Of a stretch of DNA of 64,000 nucleotides, positions 1 through 9,655 are shown in pieces. The position numbers and the translations under genes are program-made. The notes under the pieces are model-generated. The model did no database searches and was not told the DNA's origin. It worked only from the letters and a program-made list of their open reading frames with translations. Every line of letters begins with the position of its first letter. Position 1 is the stretch's first letter. This DNA comes from Sarcodiotheca gaudichaudii. Lineage: Eukaryota; Rhodophyta; Florideophyceae; Gigartinales; Solieriaceae. The DNA lies in NCBI GenBank assembly GCA_032355985.1, contig JAUKVZ010000001.1:248001-312000 (forward strand), given 5' to 3'.

Positions 1-1
1 C

Positions 2-2257
<2,256 letters not shown>

Positions 2258-2308
2258 CTCGCAGCGCAGCAATTTTGGTAAGCGCGGCATGACTCACATG
2301 GGCGCATG

Positions 2309-2345
2309 AAAAAGCGGAATCCCTGAGTGTTGGGGATTCCGCTTT
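2309..2345 (-). terminator. Rho-independent terminator with 13-bp stem
   Basis: A perfect 13-bp inverted repeat (2311-2323 with 2333-2345) has a 9-base loop. On the minus strand it is followed by five U residues, so it is best oriented for a minus-strand transcript. It could also stop katG transcription from the plus strand. It lies directly downstream, on the minus strand, of a tRNA 3'-end fragment at 2346-2363. This suggests it is the original terminator of a tRNA gene. Confidence 0.75.
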
Positions 2346-2363
2346 AAGTCGGGGTGACAGGAC
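2346..2363 (-). repeat. Displaced tRNA-Pro 3'-end copy (att-like direct repeat)
   Basis: Positions 2346-2362 match 4498-4514, the 3' end of the tRNA-Pro gene plus its flank, at 16 of 17 bases in the same orientation. No complete tRNA can be folded around this copy. Like the real tRNA it is followed on the minus strand by a hairpin terminator. An intact tRNA on one side and a 3'-end repeat plus terminator on the other is the usual footprint of site-specific integration into a tRNA gene. A decayed tandem tRNA gene is the alternative. Confidence 0.5.
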
Positions 2364-2427
2364 ACCAGTTGAACTTTTCGTGTTCCTGATCGGCCTCTGG
2401 AGTCTCGAAGCGCGGTCCCCCGTTCAC

Positions 2428-2790
2428 CTATGCGCCCCTGCCTTTCCCAAGTCGTGACGCGATAGTCCTGCCGTTCCGCTCGCCCCAGTTGCAAAGCGGA
2501 ATCAACGCTTCCGCCAAGCTTTTGCCCAGCCGTGTGAGTGCGTAGTCCACGCGTGGCGGCACCTCGTGATGATCCTTCCGTGAAACGATGCCATGCGCCT
2601 CGAGTTCTTTGAGGTGCTGGATCAACATCTTGTCGCTGACGCCCCGGACACAACGCTTCAACTCGCCGTAGCGGTGGGGACCCCGATACAAAAAGTGCAA
2701 GATCAACGGCTTCCACTTGCCGCCGACCACGCGCAGAGCAGCGTCGAGGCCACAGACGAAATCTGCTTGAGCCGATTTTTTCCGCGACAT
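2428..2790 (-). CDS. HxlR-family winged-helix transcriptional regulator
   Basis: A 120-residue regulator, the usual length for HxlR proteins. The family pattern is clear: CGLDAALRVVGGKWKPLIL near the N-terminus, then the helix-turn-helix region RYGELKRCVRGVSDKML and the wing with VDYALTRLGKSL. HxlR proteins usually respond to reactive electrophiles, often through the N-terminal cysteine, here Cys13, and repress adjacent oxidoreductase genes. It is divergent from the short-chain dehydrogenase at 2877, and the shared intergenic region contains direct repeats overlapping the promoters. Control of its neighbour is therefore the likely role (inference). The inducing compound is unknown. Confidence 0.93.
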   Translation of the reverse strand: MSRKKSAQADFVCGLDAALRVVGGKWKPLILHFLYRGPHRYGELKRCVRGVSDKMLIQHLKELEAHGIVSRKDHHEVPPRVDYALTRLGKSLAEALIPLCNWGERNGRTIASRLGKGRGA

Positions 2791-2876
2791 GCCGCATACT
2801 TACCAAAAGGTGCATACTTGTCAACTGGAAAGTGAAGGATATGCTTCTGGCTCACCCCAAATCAGGAGCCATCGTC
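2791..2876 (+). promoter_or_regulatory. Divergent promoter/operator of the HxlR-SDR pair
   Basis: GCATACTT occurs twice as a direct repeat, at 2794-2801 and 2812-2819, around an ACTTACC/AGGT partial dyad. On the plus strand TTGTCA (2818-2823) and TATGCT (2840-2845) are 16 bases apart and could serve the SDR gene. On the minus strand TTGACA (2824-2819) could be the -35 of the regulator. The second repeat overlaps both -35 boxes, as expected for an auto-regulating repressor. AGGAG at 2864-2868 lies 8 bases before TTG 2877 and supports that start codon. Confidence 0.5.
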
Positions 2877-3629
2877 TTGTGCAAGCTAAAGGAAAAAACA
2901 GCCGTGATCACCGGCGGCGCCACCGGCATCGGGCTCGCAACCGCCAAGCGTTTCGTCGATGAGGGCGCGTTCGTCTACATCACAGGCCGGCGGCAAAGAG
3001 CCCTCGATGATGCCGTGGCGCAGATCAACAGCCCTCGCATCCGCGCCGTGCGGGGCGACGTCGCGAGGGCTGAGGACCTCGACGTTCTTTTCGAAGCCGT
3101 CAAGGCCGAGCGTGGTCATCTCGATGTCCTCGTCGCCAACGCCGGCGGCGGATCGGTCGCGCCGCTCGGGCAGATCACCGCCGAGCAGTTTGATCAGACT
3201 TTTGGCGTCAACGTCAAAGGCACTATATTCACGGTGCAGAAGGCCCTGCCGCTGCTGGGTGCAGGCAGCTCAATCATCCTGATCGGCTCGACCACGGGCA
3301 TCATGGGCACGCCCGCATTCAGTGTCTATAGCGCCTCGAAGGCCGCCGTCCGCAACCTCGCTCGTAGTTGGACGCTGGACCTCAAGGGCACCGGTATCCG
3401 CGTCAACGTCCTCTCCCCGGGCGCGACTGAAACGCCGGGTCTCATGGGGATCGCCGACACACCCGAAGGGCAGCAAGCCCTCGTCGAAGGGCTGATCCAG
3501 AGCACCCCGCTCGGGCGTCTCGCCGACCCCGCCGAGACCGCCGCAGTCGCCGCATTCCTCGCCTCAGACGACAGCAGCAACATGACCGGAAGCGAGGTGT
3601 TCGTTGATGGCGGTTACGCCCAAGTGTAG
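2877..3629 (+). CDS. Short-chain dehydrogenase/reductase (SDR family)
   Basis: Classical SDR oxidoreductase of about 250 residues. It has the Rossmann cofactor motif TGGATGIG (residues 12-19), the NAG motif (ANAGGG) and the catalytic Ser138 with YSASK (Tyr151, Lys155). The C-terminal MTGSEVFVDGGYAQV is typical of FabG-like enzymes. The open frame extends upstream to a GTG at 2832 and an ATG at 2841. The family N-terminus, the AGGAG at 2864-2868 and the promoter boxes at 2818-2845 favour the TTG at 2877. The substrate cannot be read from the sequence. Its position next to an HxlR regulator suggests an inducible detoxifying reductase. Confidence 0.9.
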   Translation: MCKLKEKTAVITGGATGIGLATAKRFVDEGAFVYITGRRQRALDDAVAQINSPRIRAVRGDVARAEDLDVLFEAVKAERGHLDVLVANAGGGSVAPLGQITAEQFDQTFGVNVKGTIFTVQKALPLLGAGSSIILIGSTTGIMGTPAFSVYSASKAAVRNLARSWTLDLKGTGIRVNVLSPGATETPGLMGIADTPEGQQALVEGLIQSTPLGRLADPAETAAVAAFLASDDSSNMTGSEVFVDGGYAQV

Positions 3630-3756
3630 TTCAACCAGCGACGGGCTGGAACGCCCCTCGGACCCCGGCTCACTTGAAACCGGCAGCGTTTGATCCGCGT
3701 TCGATTCAATCGTGTGGGAGCCCTAGCGGATTGCCGAGTGCCTACTAGGAGACACA

Positions 3757-4359
3757 ATGAGGATTGGCATCATTGGCGCAGGCGAAGTCGGCATGACACT
3801 GGCGGTCAGGTTCGCAGACATCGGCCACGATGTGCTTGTCGCGAACAGTCGAGGCCCTGAGAGTCTCCAAGATCGGCTGGCGGATGCTCATTCTCTGCTG
3901 TCTCCAGCATCGGTCGCCGAAGCCTGTGGCTGCGACATGGTTCTCCTTGCAGTTCCGTGGACGAAGATCGGAGAAGCCTTGCCGAAGGGAATGGATTGGG
4001 GTGGGCGCATTCTGGTTGATGCAACCAACATCTTTCTCAGTTACGAGCCTGATTTCCGAGTTGACGAATTAAAGGGTGATTCTGGCAGTGAGATCGTCTC
4101 GCGGATGGCGCGGTCCGCTCGCACGGTGAAGGCCTTCAACACACTCCCGATCGATACGATGTTCGCCCCCCATGATGCAGGCTTTCGGCGGGTCCTCTTT
4201 CTCGCAGGGGATGACCCTACTGCGGTGGACAAGGTGGAGAAACTGGTTGCGGAACTTGGGTTGCATCCCGTCTCGCTCGGTTCACTGGCCAGCGCAGGAC
4301 GACAGATGGAGCTGAATGGACCCCTCAGCGGTCTCGAATTGTTGACGCCTATCAAGTAA
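3757..4359 (+). CDS. NADPH-dependent F420 reductase-like NAD(P)-binding protein
   Basis: A 200-residue protein with an N-terminal Rossmann motif (GIIGAGEVG, residues 4-12). The body (LLAVPW, ILVDATN, VKAFNTLP, FLAGDD) is typical of the family containing F420:NADP oxidoreductase. Many members do not use F420, and no F420 genes are seen here, so the substrate is open. AGGAG at 3747-3751 precedes the ATG by 5 bases. It lies 127 bases after the SDR gene in the same direction and may belong to the same redox cassette. The tRNA-Pro and its terminator on the opposite strand bound it. Confidence 0.8.
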   Translation: MRIGIIGAGEVGMTLAVRFADIGHDVLVANSRGPESLQDRLADAHSLLSPASVAEACGCDMVLLAVPWTKIGEALPKGMDWGGRILVDATNIFLSYEPDFRVDELKGDSGSEIVSRMARSARTVKAFNTLPIDTMFAPHDAGFRRVLFLAGDDPTAVDKVEKLVAELGLHPVSLGSLASAGRQMELNGPLSGLELLTPIK

Positions 4360-4451
4360 CAGCAATGCTCCGCCGGCCGACAGCGATGCGCAGTGCTGAC
4401 TGCTCGTTACCTGTTCGAACTCCGCCTTGACGGCACAAGTCTTGTCCCGAC

Positions 4452-4486
4452 AAAAAAAGCCCTTCGACGTGCTCGTCGAAGGGCTT
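4452..4486 (-). terminator. Rho-independent terminator after tRNA-Pro
   Basis: A perfect 13-bp stem (4457-4469 with 4474-4486) has a 4-base loop. On the minus strand it is followed by a run of seven U residues. It sits 14 bases past the 3' end of the tRNA-Pro gene and can terminate its transcript. Confidence 0.85.
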
Positions 4487-4500
4487 GATCTCTCGAAAAG

Positions 4501-4574
4501 TCGGGGTGATAGGATTTGAACCTACGACCTTCTCGTCCCGAACGAGACGCGCTACCAAGCTGCGCTACACCCCG
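4501..4574 (-). tRNA. tRNA-Pro (anticodon CGG)
   Basis: A 74-base cloverleaf on the minus strand. The acceptor stem is CGGGGTG paired with CACCCCG. The D-stem is GCGC/GCGC, the anticodon stem TCTCG/CGAGA with loop TTCGGGA, and the T-arm GTAGG-TTCAAAT-CCTAT. The anticodon is CGG and the discriminator base is A. The 3' CCA is not encoded. A terminator follows immediately. The last 14 bases of the gene (4501-4514) and the adjoining AAG recur almost exactly at 2346-2362. Confidence 0.95.
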
Positions 4575-4690
4575 TGTGGCTTATCGCCGAGGCGACACCA
4601 TAGACAGTTTCGACGCCTTCCGCCAAGCGGTCCAGTGATTCGTCCAAGGGCCATCGATGTCGGCGCCGCAGGCCCGGTTGGGCCGGTCGC

Positions 4691-6220
4691 TCACTCGCAG
4701 CCCTCGCCCCAGTTGCCCAGCACGATCGCCAGGTCCAGGGCGCCGACCTCGCCATTACCGTCGAGGTCGGCGATGAAATCGGCTGTGCCCCACCGGCTGA
4801 TGATCTCCGCGATGTCCAGAGCCCCGACGCAGCCGTCGCCGCTGACATCGCCTTCGATGCCGCCGTCGGTCACCAGAATCTGCATGTCATAAAGCTGGAC
4901 GGGGCCCGAGATGCCCTCGACGCCCGGGTCGGCAAACACGCGGATCAGGTACAGCCCGCCTGTGGTCAGCTCGAAGTTCGTCAACGTCTCAGCGGCGCCC
5001 AGGCCTGCGGCATTCACCGTGATGAGGGGCGCGCCGCCTCCGGCCGGAAGCACCTCGAAGCCGAGATCATGAACGATGAGCGAGTTGGCGCCGGCGGCCA
5101 CGCCGCAGAAGCCATCGACGCTCTGCGAGGCCTGTGTGTAACTCTCGCCCTTAGGCGTGATCGTGCAACTGAGCTTGCCGCCGGGTGGGGCGCCGATCTC
5201 GAAGTAGTCGTCATCGGAAGTCTGGAGTGTTCCGAGGTCTTCGTACGTCGCCATCTCGTTGAGTTGAAGCTGCGGATCCTCGACATTGGGATTGGGAGTG
5301 ATCAGGCTTGCGGGCATGGCGGGTGAGTCGTTCGGCTCGAATCGATCGCCATACATGCTCTGCACGCCGCGCACATCCTCACACTGCGGCCCATCGAAGT
5401 TGAGATTGAGGAAGGGCTCCATGAGGAAGTTGCCGTTCGTCGGACAGATGTGAAGCAGCCCAAGCGCATGGCCAAGCTCATGCTTGACGATGTTGCGGAT
5501 GTAGAGATTGTCGTTGAACGCGTTTGCCCAGAACTCAGATGCATCCAGGAGAAGGTCGGCGCCAGTTGCCGGGAAGTTATTGAAGGCGAGCAGCCCGGCG
5601 ACGCCGTCGATATTGCGCATCGAGATGCGGATGTCGCCTCGCGTGGCGCCTCCCGCGGCGGCCGGATAGGACTCGCCATCGTCGGGCACTTCGGTGAATG
5701 TCATTCCGGAATATCGCGCCCAGTCGTCGAAGGCCTCCTTGAACAGGGGCTTCCAGGCCGCGGTGTCATCGGTCATGAGATCGCCGTCGCCGAAGAGCTC
5801 GTCCATGCGCTCAAAGAGCACGCTGACTCCACCGGATGTCTGATCGGATGAGAACATACGAGGCACGAACGTGCCGTCAGGCACGAAGCTGTATCTGAGA
5901 TTCGCGCCTTCGCCGTATGGGCTCAGTTGCCAGCGCGTCGTCGTGTAGAAACGTGAGCCATCAGGATTGCGGCTCGCTTCAAGATCACGCGCAAGCGACG
6001 CGGTCAACTTTGGATTCGATGCGTCGTAGAGAATCGCGCAGCCGTTTTCGTAGGCAATGCTGCTGACTGTGCCTTTCCTGGGCGCACGGTCGGATTGAGC
6101 CAGAACGGCGCCGCAGGCGACCAGCGCCGCGACCGCGATCAGCGCGAACCAATGTCGCGCGGATTGGCTTCCGATTCTGGATGCGTTCTCGTATGGCACC
6201 TTTGTCGTCCCGTCCCTCAT
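4691..6220 (-). CDS. Secreted matrixin-type zinc metalloprotease with dockerin-like tail (copy 1)
   Basis: About 509 residues from the ATG at 6220; a TTG at 6235 is also in frame but has no better signal. A hydrophobic signal segment (FALIAVAALVACGAVLAQ) occupies residues 25-42. The zinc site HELGHALGLLH (residues 247-257) is followed by a Met-turn (LMEP), as in M10-type metzincins. The C-terminus carries two calcium-loop repeats (DVSGDGCVGALD and DLDGNGEVGALD, each ending in xxWG), which form a dockerin type I-like module. It probably acts outside the cytoplasmic membrane. It is the first of three tandem paralogues on this strand. The substrate is unknown. Confidence 0.85.
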   Translation of the reverse strand: MRDGTTKVPYENASRIGSQSARHWFALIAVAALVACGAVLAQSDRAPRKGTVSSIAYENGCAILYDASNPKLTASLARDLEASRNPDGSRFYTTTRWQLSPYGEGANLRYSFVPDGTFVPRMFSSDQTSGGVSVLFERMDELFGDGDLMTDDTAAWKPLFKEAFDDWARYSGMTFTEVPDDGESYPAAAGGATRGDIRISMRNIDGVAGLLAFNNFPATGADLLLDASEFWANAFNDNLYIRNIVKHELGHALGLLHICPTNGNFLMEPFLNLNFDGPQCEDVRGVQSMYGDRFEPNDSPAMPASLITPNPNVEDPQLQLNEMATYEDLGTLQTSDDDYFEIGAPPGGKLSCTITPKGESYTQASQSVDGFCGVAAGANSLIVHDLGFEVLPAGGGAPLITVNAAGLGAAETLTNFELTTGGLYLIRVFADPGVEGISGPVQLYDMQILVTDGGIEGDVSGDGCVGALDIAEIISRWGTADFIADLDGNGEVGALDLAIVLGNWGEGCE

Positions 6221-6426
6221 TTGCACGCGAGTCAAGCGCGCCGCCCCTCAGCGGCGGTCCTGGCTGTCCGGGTCGCCCCGGTCCATGGTCGAGCACCATG
6301 AGCGCACTGACTACTCACCCGTACATCCCACATCAGACCATATGAACCCTCGGAATCAAGCAAAAACGCCCTCTGATTGATCGCCCGCGTTGTCGGCGGC
6401 GACACTATCGGACGGCCGTGCAAAGT

Positions 6427-7809
6427 CTAACCGCCGCAGCCGGAGCCCCAGTTGCCCAGCAGGATCGCGAGATCGAATGAACCCACTGTGCCGTCGCCAT
6501 CAAGGTCGGCTGACACGCCAGAGGCGCCCCAGGTGCCGATGAGAATCGAGAGATCGCCGGAGCCGATGCAGCCGTCGCCATTGAGTTCGCCAAGCAGATT
6601 GTCGGCGCGAACCAGGATCTCCAGTTCATAGAGCTGCACGACGCCGCCGCCACCCTCATCAGTCACGCGCAGGCGGTACGAGCCCGGCCCCGGATCGACT
6701 TCCATGATCGTTTCGGGAAGCCCGATAGCCTCGCCCGCGGCAAGCTGGATCAGCGCCCCGCCGCTCGTCAGCAGTTCGAGTTGAAGATCAAGTTCTTCCT
6801 GTGCGTTGTCGGGGAATGACTCGCCACACGAGCTTCCGGCCTGTGGTCCGGAGGCGTAGATGCCTCCATACGGCCTGGCGATGATCGACACCTGCTGATT
6901 CTCTTCGAGACTGAATGCGAATGAGTCCGTGTCGCCGGAGTTGTGCAGCGAAAGGGGGCTCACAATGCTTGCGATGTTCGGCGTAAGCAGACCATCAATC
7001 GAAGGCGCGCTTCCAAGCGAGGTGTTGGGCTCGTATCGATCGCCATAGAGGATCTGGGCGCCGCGGATGTCGTCAATCTGCGGACCATCGAAGTTCACAT
7101 TGATGCTCGGCTCCATGAGCTTCGTGGAGCTTTGCGGGCAGGAGTGACCAATTCCAAGTCCGTGGCCGTGTTCATGTCCGATGAGATTCCTGAAGTAGCG
7201 CTCCGTGCCGCCGGTCGCGAAGTTGTGAGCGCTGTCCAGCTTCATGTCGCCGTTCGTCGGGAAGAAGTTGAACGCGAGAATGCCTGCGCCGCCTCCATCG
7301 ATGCCGCCCATGACGATGCGGATATCGCCTCGATTGGCATTGCCGGAGGAGTTGGGCCACGAAGCGCCATCATCGGAGACTTCCGTGTACGTGTTGCCGG
7401 TGATCGCCGACCAGTCATCAAAGACCTGGCGAAACAAATCCTTCCACGTCTGCTCATCACCGAACTGAAACGTGAGCGAAGCATGCAGCACGTTCGGCCC
7501 GGCCTGATCGGGATTGCCGGTCAGTGGCAGGAAAGTTCCGTCCGGCGGAAAGCTGTACGTCAGGTTCGCGCCCTGAAAACCGCCGTTGGGCCAGGGACCG
7601 CCGACCTGAAATCGCTGACCCCCGCCGTAGAAATCGCGATTGAACTGCTCGACAAGCTCCGGCGGCGCATCCGGTGTGAAACAGTACGCGGCGGGCGGAA
7701 TCGCCGAAGCCGGAAGCGATCCATGTGATTGCCCGGTCGAATCCAGGACGGAAAGGCCGGCGCAACCAATCGCCAGCGCGATGACAAAGCCGAAAGCGCG
7801 AACTCGCAT
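6427..7809 (-). CDS. Secreted matrixin-type zinc metalloprotease with dockerin-like tail (copy 2)
   Basis: A 460-residue paralogue of the preceding protease. It has an N-terminal signal peptide (VRAFGFVIALAIGCAGLSVL) and AAGGGGAC-like Shine-Dalgarno spacing (AAGGGGAC before the ATG). The zinc motif HEHGHGLGIGH is at residues 212-222, with the Met-turn LMEP about ten residues on. The shared block NVNFDGPQIDDIRGAQ and GDRYEPN follows. The C-terminal pair of calcium loops (LNGDGCIGSGD and DLDGDGTVGSFD) ends in NWGSGCGG. The X in the HExxH motif is His here instead of Leu in copy 1. It is probably exported; the substrate is not known. Confidence 0.85.
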   Translation of the reverse strand: MRVRAFGFVIALAIGCAGLSVLDSTGQSHGSLPASAIPPAAYCFTPDAPPELVEQFNRDFYGGGQRFQVGGPWPNGGFQGANLTYSFPPDGTFLPLTGNPDQAGPNVLHASLTFQFGDEQTWKDLFRQVFDDWSAITGNTYTEVSDDGASWPNSSGNANRGDIRIVMGGIDGGGAGILAFNFFPTNGDMKLDSAHNFATGGTERYFRNLIGHEHGHGLGIGHSCPQSSTKLMEPSINVNFDGPQIDDIRGAQILYGDRYEPNTSLGSAPSIDGLLTPNIASIVSPLSLHNSGDTDSFAFSLEENQQVSIIARPYGGIYASGPQAGSSCGESFPDNAQEELDLQLELLTSGGALIQLAAGEAIGLPETIMEVDPGPGSYRLRVTDEGGGGVVQLYELEILVRADNLLGELNGDGCIGSGDLSILIGTWGASGVSADLDGDGTVGSFDLAILLGNWGSGCGG

Positions 7810-7861
7810 GTCTTGTCCCCTTGATGCGCCCCTCAGCGCGTTCCTGATTGCATGCGCGATA

Positions 7862-9334
7862 TCAGCCCTCGCAACCGGATCCCCATGTGCCGATCAGCAC
7901 AGCAAGATCGTTGGCGCCGATTGAGCCGCTCCCGTCGAGATCGCCCAGTCCGCTCTGTCCCCAGCGACCGATCAGAATGGACAGGTCTCCGGAGTTGATG
8001 CAGCCGTCAAAGTTCAGATCGCCGATGAGGCCGTCGTTCTGAATGCTCACGATGAGGTTGTAAAGCTGTGAAACGCCGGTTCCATCTGCGGAGCGAACGC
8101 GCACCTGATGTGTTCCGGGCGTGCCGAGATTCAAACCAGTGATGTTCTCGCTGTCGCCGAACCCGCCGTTATCCGCCACTGCGATGACCGAGCCATCGGG
8201 GGCGAGCACTTCAAGCATGAGATCGAGTTGGCGCAGCGAATCCACGTTTGACGCCGGGTTGCAGCTGCCATTACCGGCCTGGCTGGAGTTCGGGTACGTG
8301 AAACCGACAGGATTCACCGTCGCCGTGACGCGCGAGCCATCCGGAGGCGTGAATGAGTATCGATCCGAATCGCTTACGCCATGGATGCTGACATTCGGGA
8401 GATTCGCGGCGTTGTTCACAGCGAGCCCCATGGCCGTCAGATCGGTCGCGTCGGCGAGATCGTTGTTTGGTTCGAATCGGTCGCCATAGAGAAACTGGCC
8501 GGCGCGGAAATCGTCGAGCTGCGGCCCGTCGAAGCTTGTATTCAGGAAGGGCTCCATCAGTTTGGTGCCATCAACCGGGCAGGAATGGAAGATGCCCTGT
8601 CCGTGACCATGCTCGTGCATGATCACATTGCGGAAAAACCTGTAGTTCGCGCCGCTGGAGCCCCAGTTCTCGGATCGATCGATGACCATGTCGCCATTGG
8701 CGCCGCCGCTGGTCGGGAAGAAGTTGAACGCGAGCGTGCCGCTGCCGCCATCGATATTGCGCATGACGATGCGAATGTCACCGCGATTCGGTCCGCCGGT
8801 GGATCCCCAGGAGGCATTGTCGTCCGACACCTCGGTGTACGTGTTGCCCGTGATGACCGACCACGCGTCAAACGACTGCTGAATGAGCGACTTCCACGTC
8901 GACTCGGAGCCGATCTGTGCGCCTAGGCGCGCATGAATCTCGTTGGGGCCGCTTGAATCTCCCGAAAGCTGCTGCGGGATGAACAGGCCGTCATCCGGAA
9001 CGCTCCACGTGAGATTGACGCCGGTGAATGCGCCGTTGGGCTGCGGCCAGGGGCCGCCCGTGAAGAAGCGAAGTCCCAGGCCGAGCGTGTCACGTCCAAC
9101 TGATTCCACGATTGCGGGATCCGTTCCGACTGCGAAGCAGGCGCTGGCGAGCGGTGAAGTCGACTTCTTCTTGTCGAGAACGCCAATCTCGAAGATGCCT
9201 GTGTACGACGTCTCCGGAGCGACACGCGCAGCGAACGCATGATCGTTCGTCGCGGAGTTGGCGCTGGAGAGCGTGCAAGTGAGCGCGGCGACAAGCGTCG
9301 ACGCGCCGAGGAGACAGCAGGGGAGGGTTTTCAT
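7862..9334 (-). CDS. Secreted matrixin-type zinc metalloprotease with dockerin-like tail (copy 3)
   Basis: About 490 residues from ATG 9334, whose N-terminus MKTLPCCLLGASTLVAALTC is a convincing signal peptide. The frame stays open 12 codons further upstream. The zinc motif HEHGHGQGIFH lies at residues 240-250 and LMEP follows. The C-terminal dockerin-like pair (LNFDGCINSGD and DLDGSGSIGAND) ends in GTWGSGCEG. It is the promoter-proximal gene of the triplet, only 52 bases from copy 2, so the three may be co-transcribed. A perfect 18-bp palindrome lies about 160 bases upstream of its start. Confidence 0.85.
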   Translation of the reverse strand: MKTLPCCLLGASTLVAALTCTLSSANSATNDHAFAARVAPETSYTGIFEIGVLDKKKSTSPLASACFAVGTDPAIVESVGRDTLGLGLRFFTGGPWPQPNGAFTGVNLTWSVPDDGLFIPQQLSGDSSGPNEIHARLGAQIGSESTWKSLIQQSFDAWSVITGNTYTEVSDDNASWGSTGGPNRGDIRIVMRNIDGGSGTLAFNFFPTSGGANGDMVIDRSENWGSSGANYRFFRNVIMHEHGHGQGIFHSCPVDGTKLMEPFLNTSFDGPQLDDFRAGQFLYGDRFEPNNDLADATDLTAMGLAVNNAANLPNVSIHGVSDSDRYSFTPPDGSRVTATVNPVGFTYPNSSQAGNGSCNPASNVDSLRQLDLMLEVLAPDGSVIAVADNGGFGDSENITGLNLGTPGTHQVRVRSADGTGVSQLYNLIVSIQNDGLIGDLNFDGCINSGDLSILIGRWGQSGLGDLDGSGSIGANDLAVLIGTWGSGCEG

Positions 9335-9655
9335 TCTTCTCTGATCCTTCGAGCGGCAGCATGGCTGCACCGAAAGCCGAGGGACGGATCGCCCCGACTA
9401 CACAGCCTTACCGCTCCAGTCTTCAACTGGGTTTCACGACCGAAAACATCCATCCCCGGGCGCACATGGGGACAGGGATTCCACGACTGAATACTACACA
9501 GGCAATTGCCTGTGATCACGCAACATTTCCGCAGAAAGAGCCACTCCGGATCCCTCTGAAGCGATCCTGCAGCCAATGTTCCGCGATGGGGACACGCAAA
9601 CCGGGCCCTGAAGCGAGGGACGGGCAATCATGCCGATAACGGGTGCTTCAGTCCT
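9335..9655. other. Intergenic region with 18-bp perfect palindrome
   Basis: No coding gene is supported here. It is the region upstream of the protease triplet and downstream of the dihydrolipoyl dehydrogenase gene. CACAGGCAATTGCCTGTG at 9497-9514 is a perfect 18-bp palindrome and is a candidate operator. A CTGAAGC/GCTTCAG inverted repeat at 9608-9651 has a long loop and is too weak to call a terminator. Confidence 0.4.

Noticed and set aside
2364-2427. Possible complete second tRNA next to the 2346-2363 fragment
   Set aside because: No 5' acceptor strand, D-arm or anticodon arm could be folded; only the 3' end and a partial T-arm resemble a tRNA.
6284-6300. CATGGT/ACCATG inverted repeat upstream of the first matrixin gene
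   Set aside because: Only 6 bp per arm and no link to promoter boxes; expected by chance in a region of this size.
6943-7728. Plus-strand frame of 261 codons over the second matrixin gene
   Set aside because: It is antisense to the zinc-motif region and lacks similarity to any protein recognised.
9608-9651. CTGAAGC/GCTTCAG inverted repeat after the dihydrolipoyl dehydrogenase gene
   Set aside because: The loop is about 30 bases and there is no U-tract, so it is not a convincing terminator.
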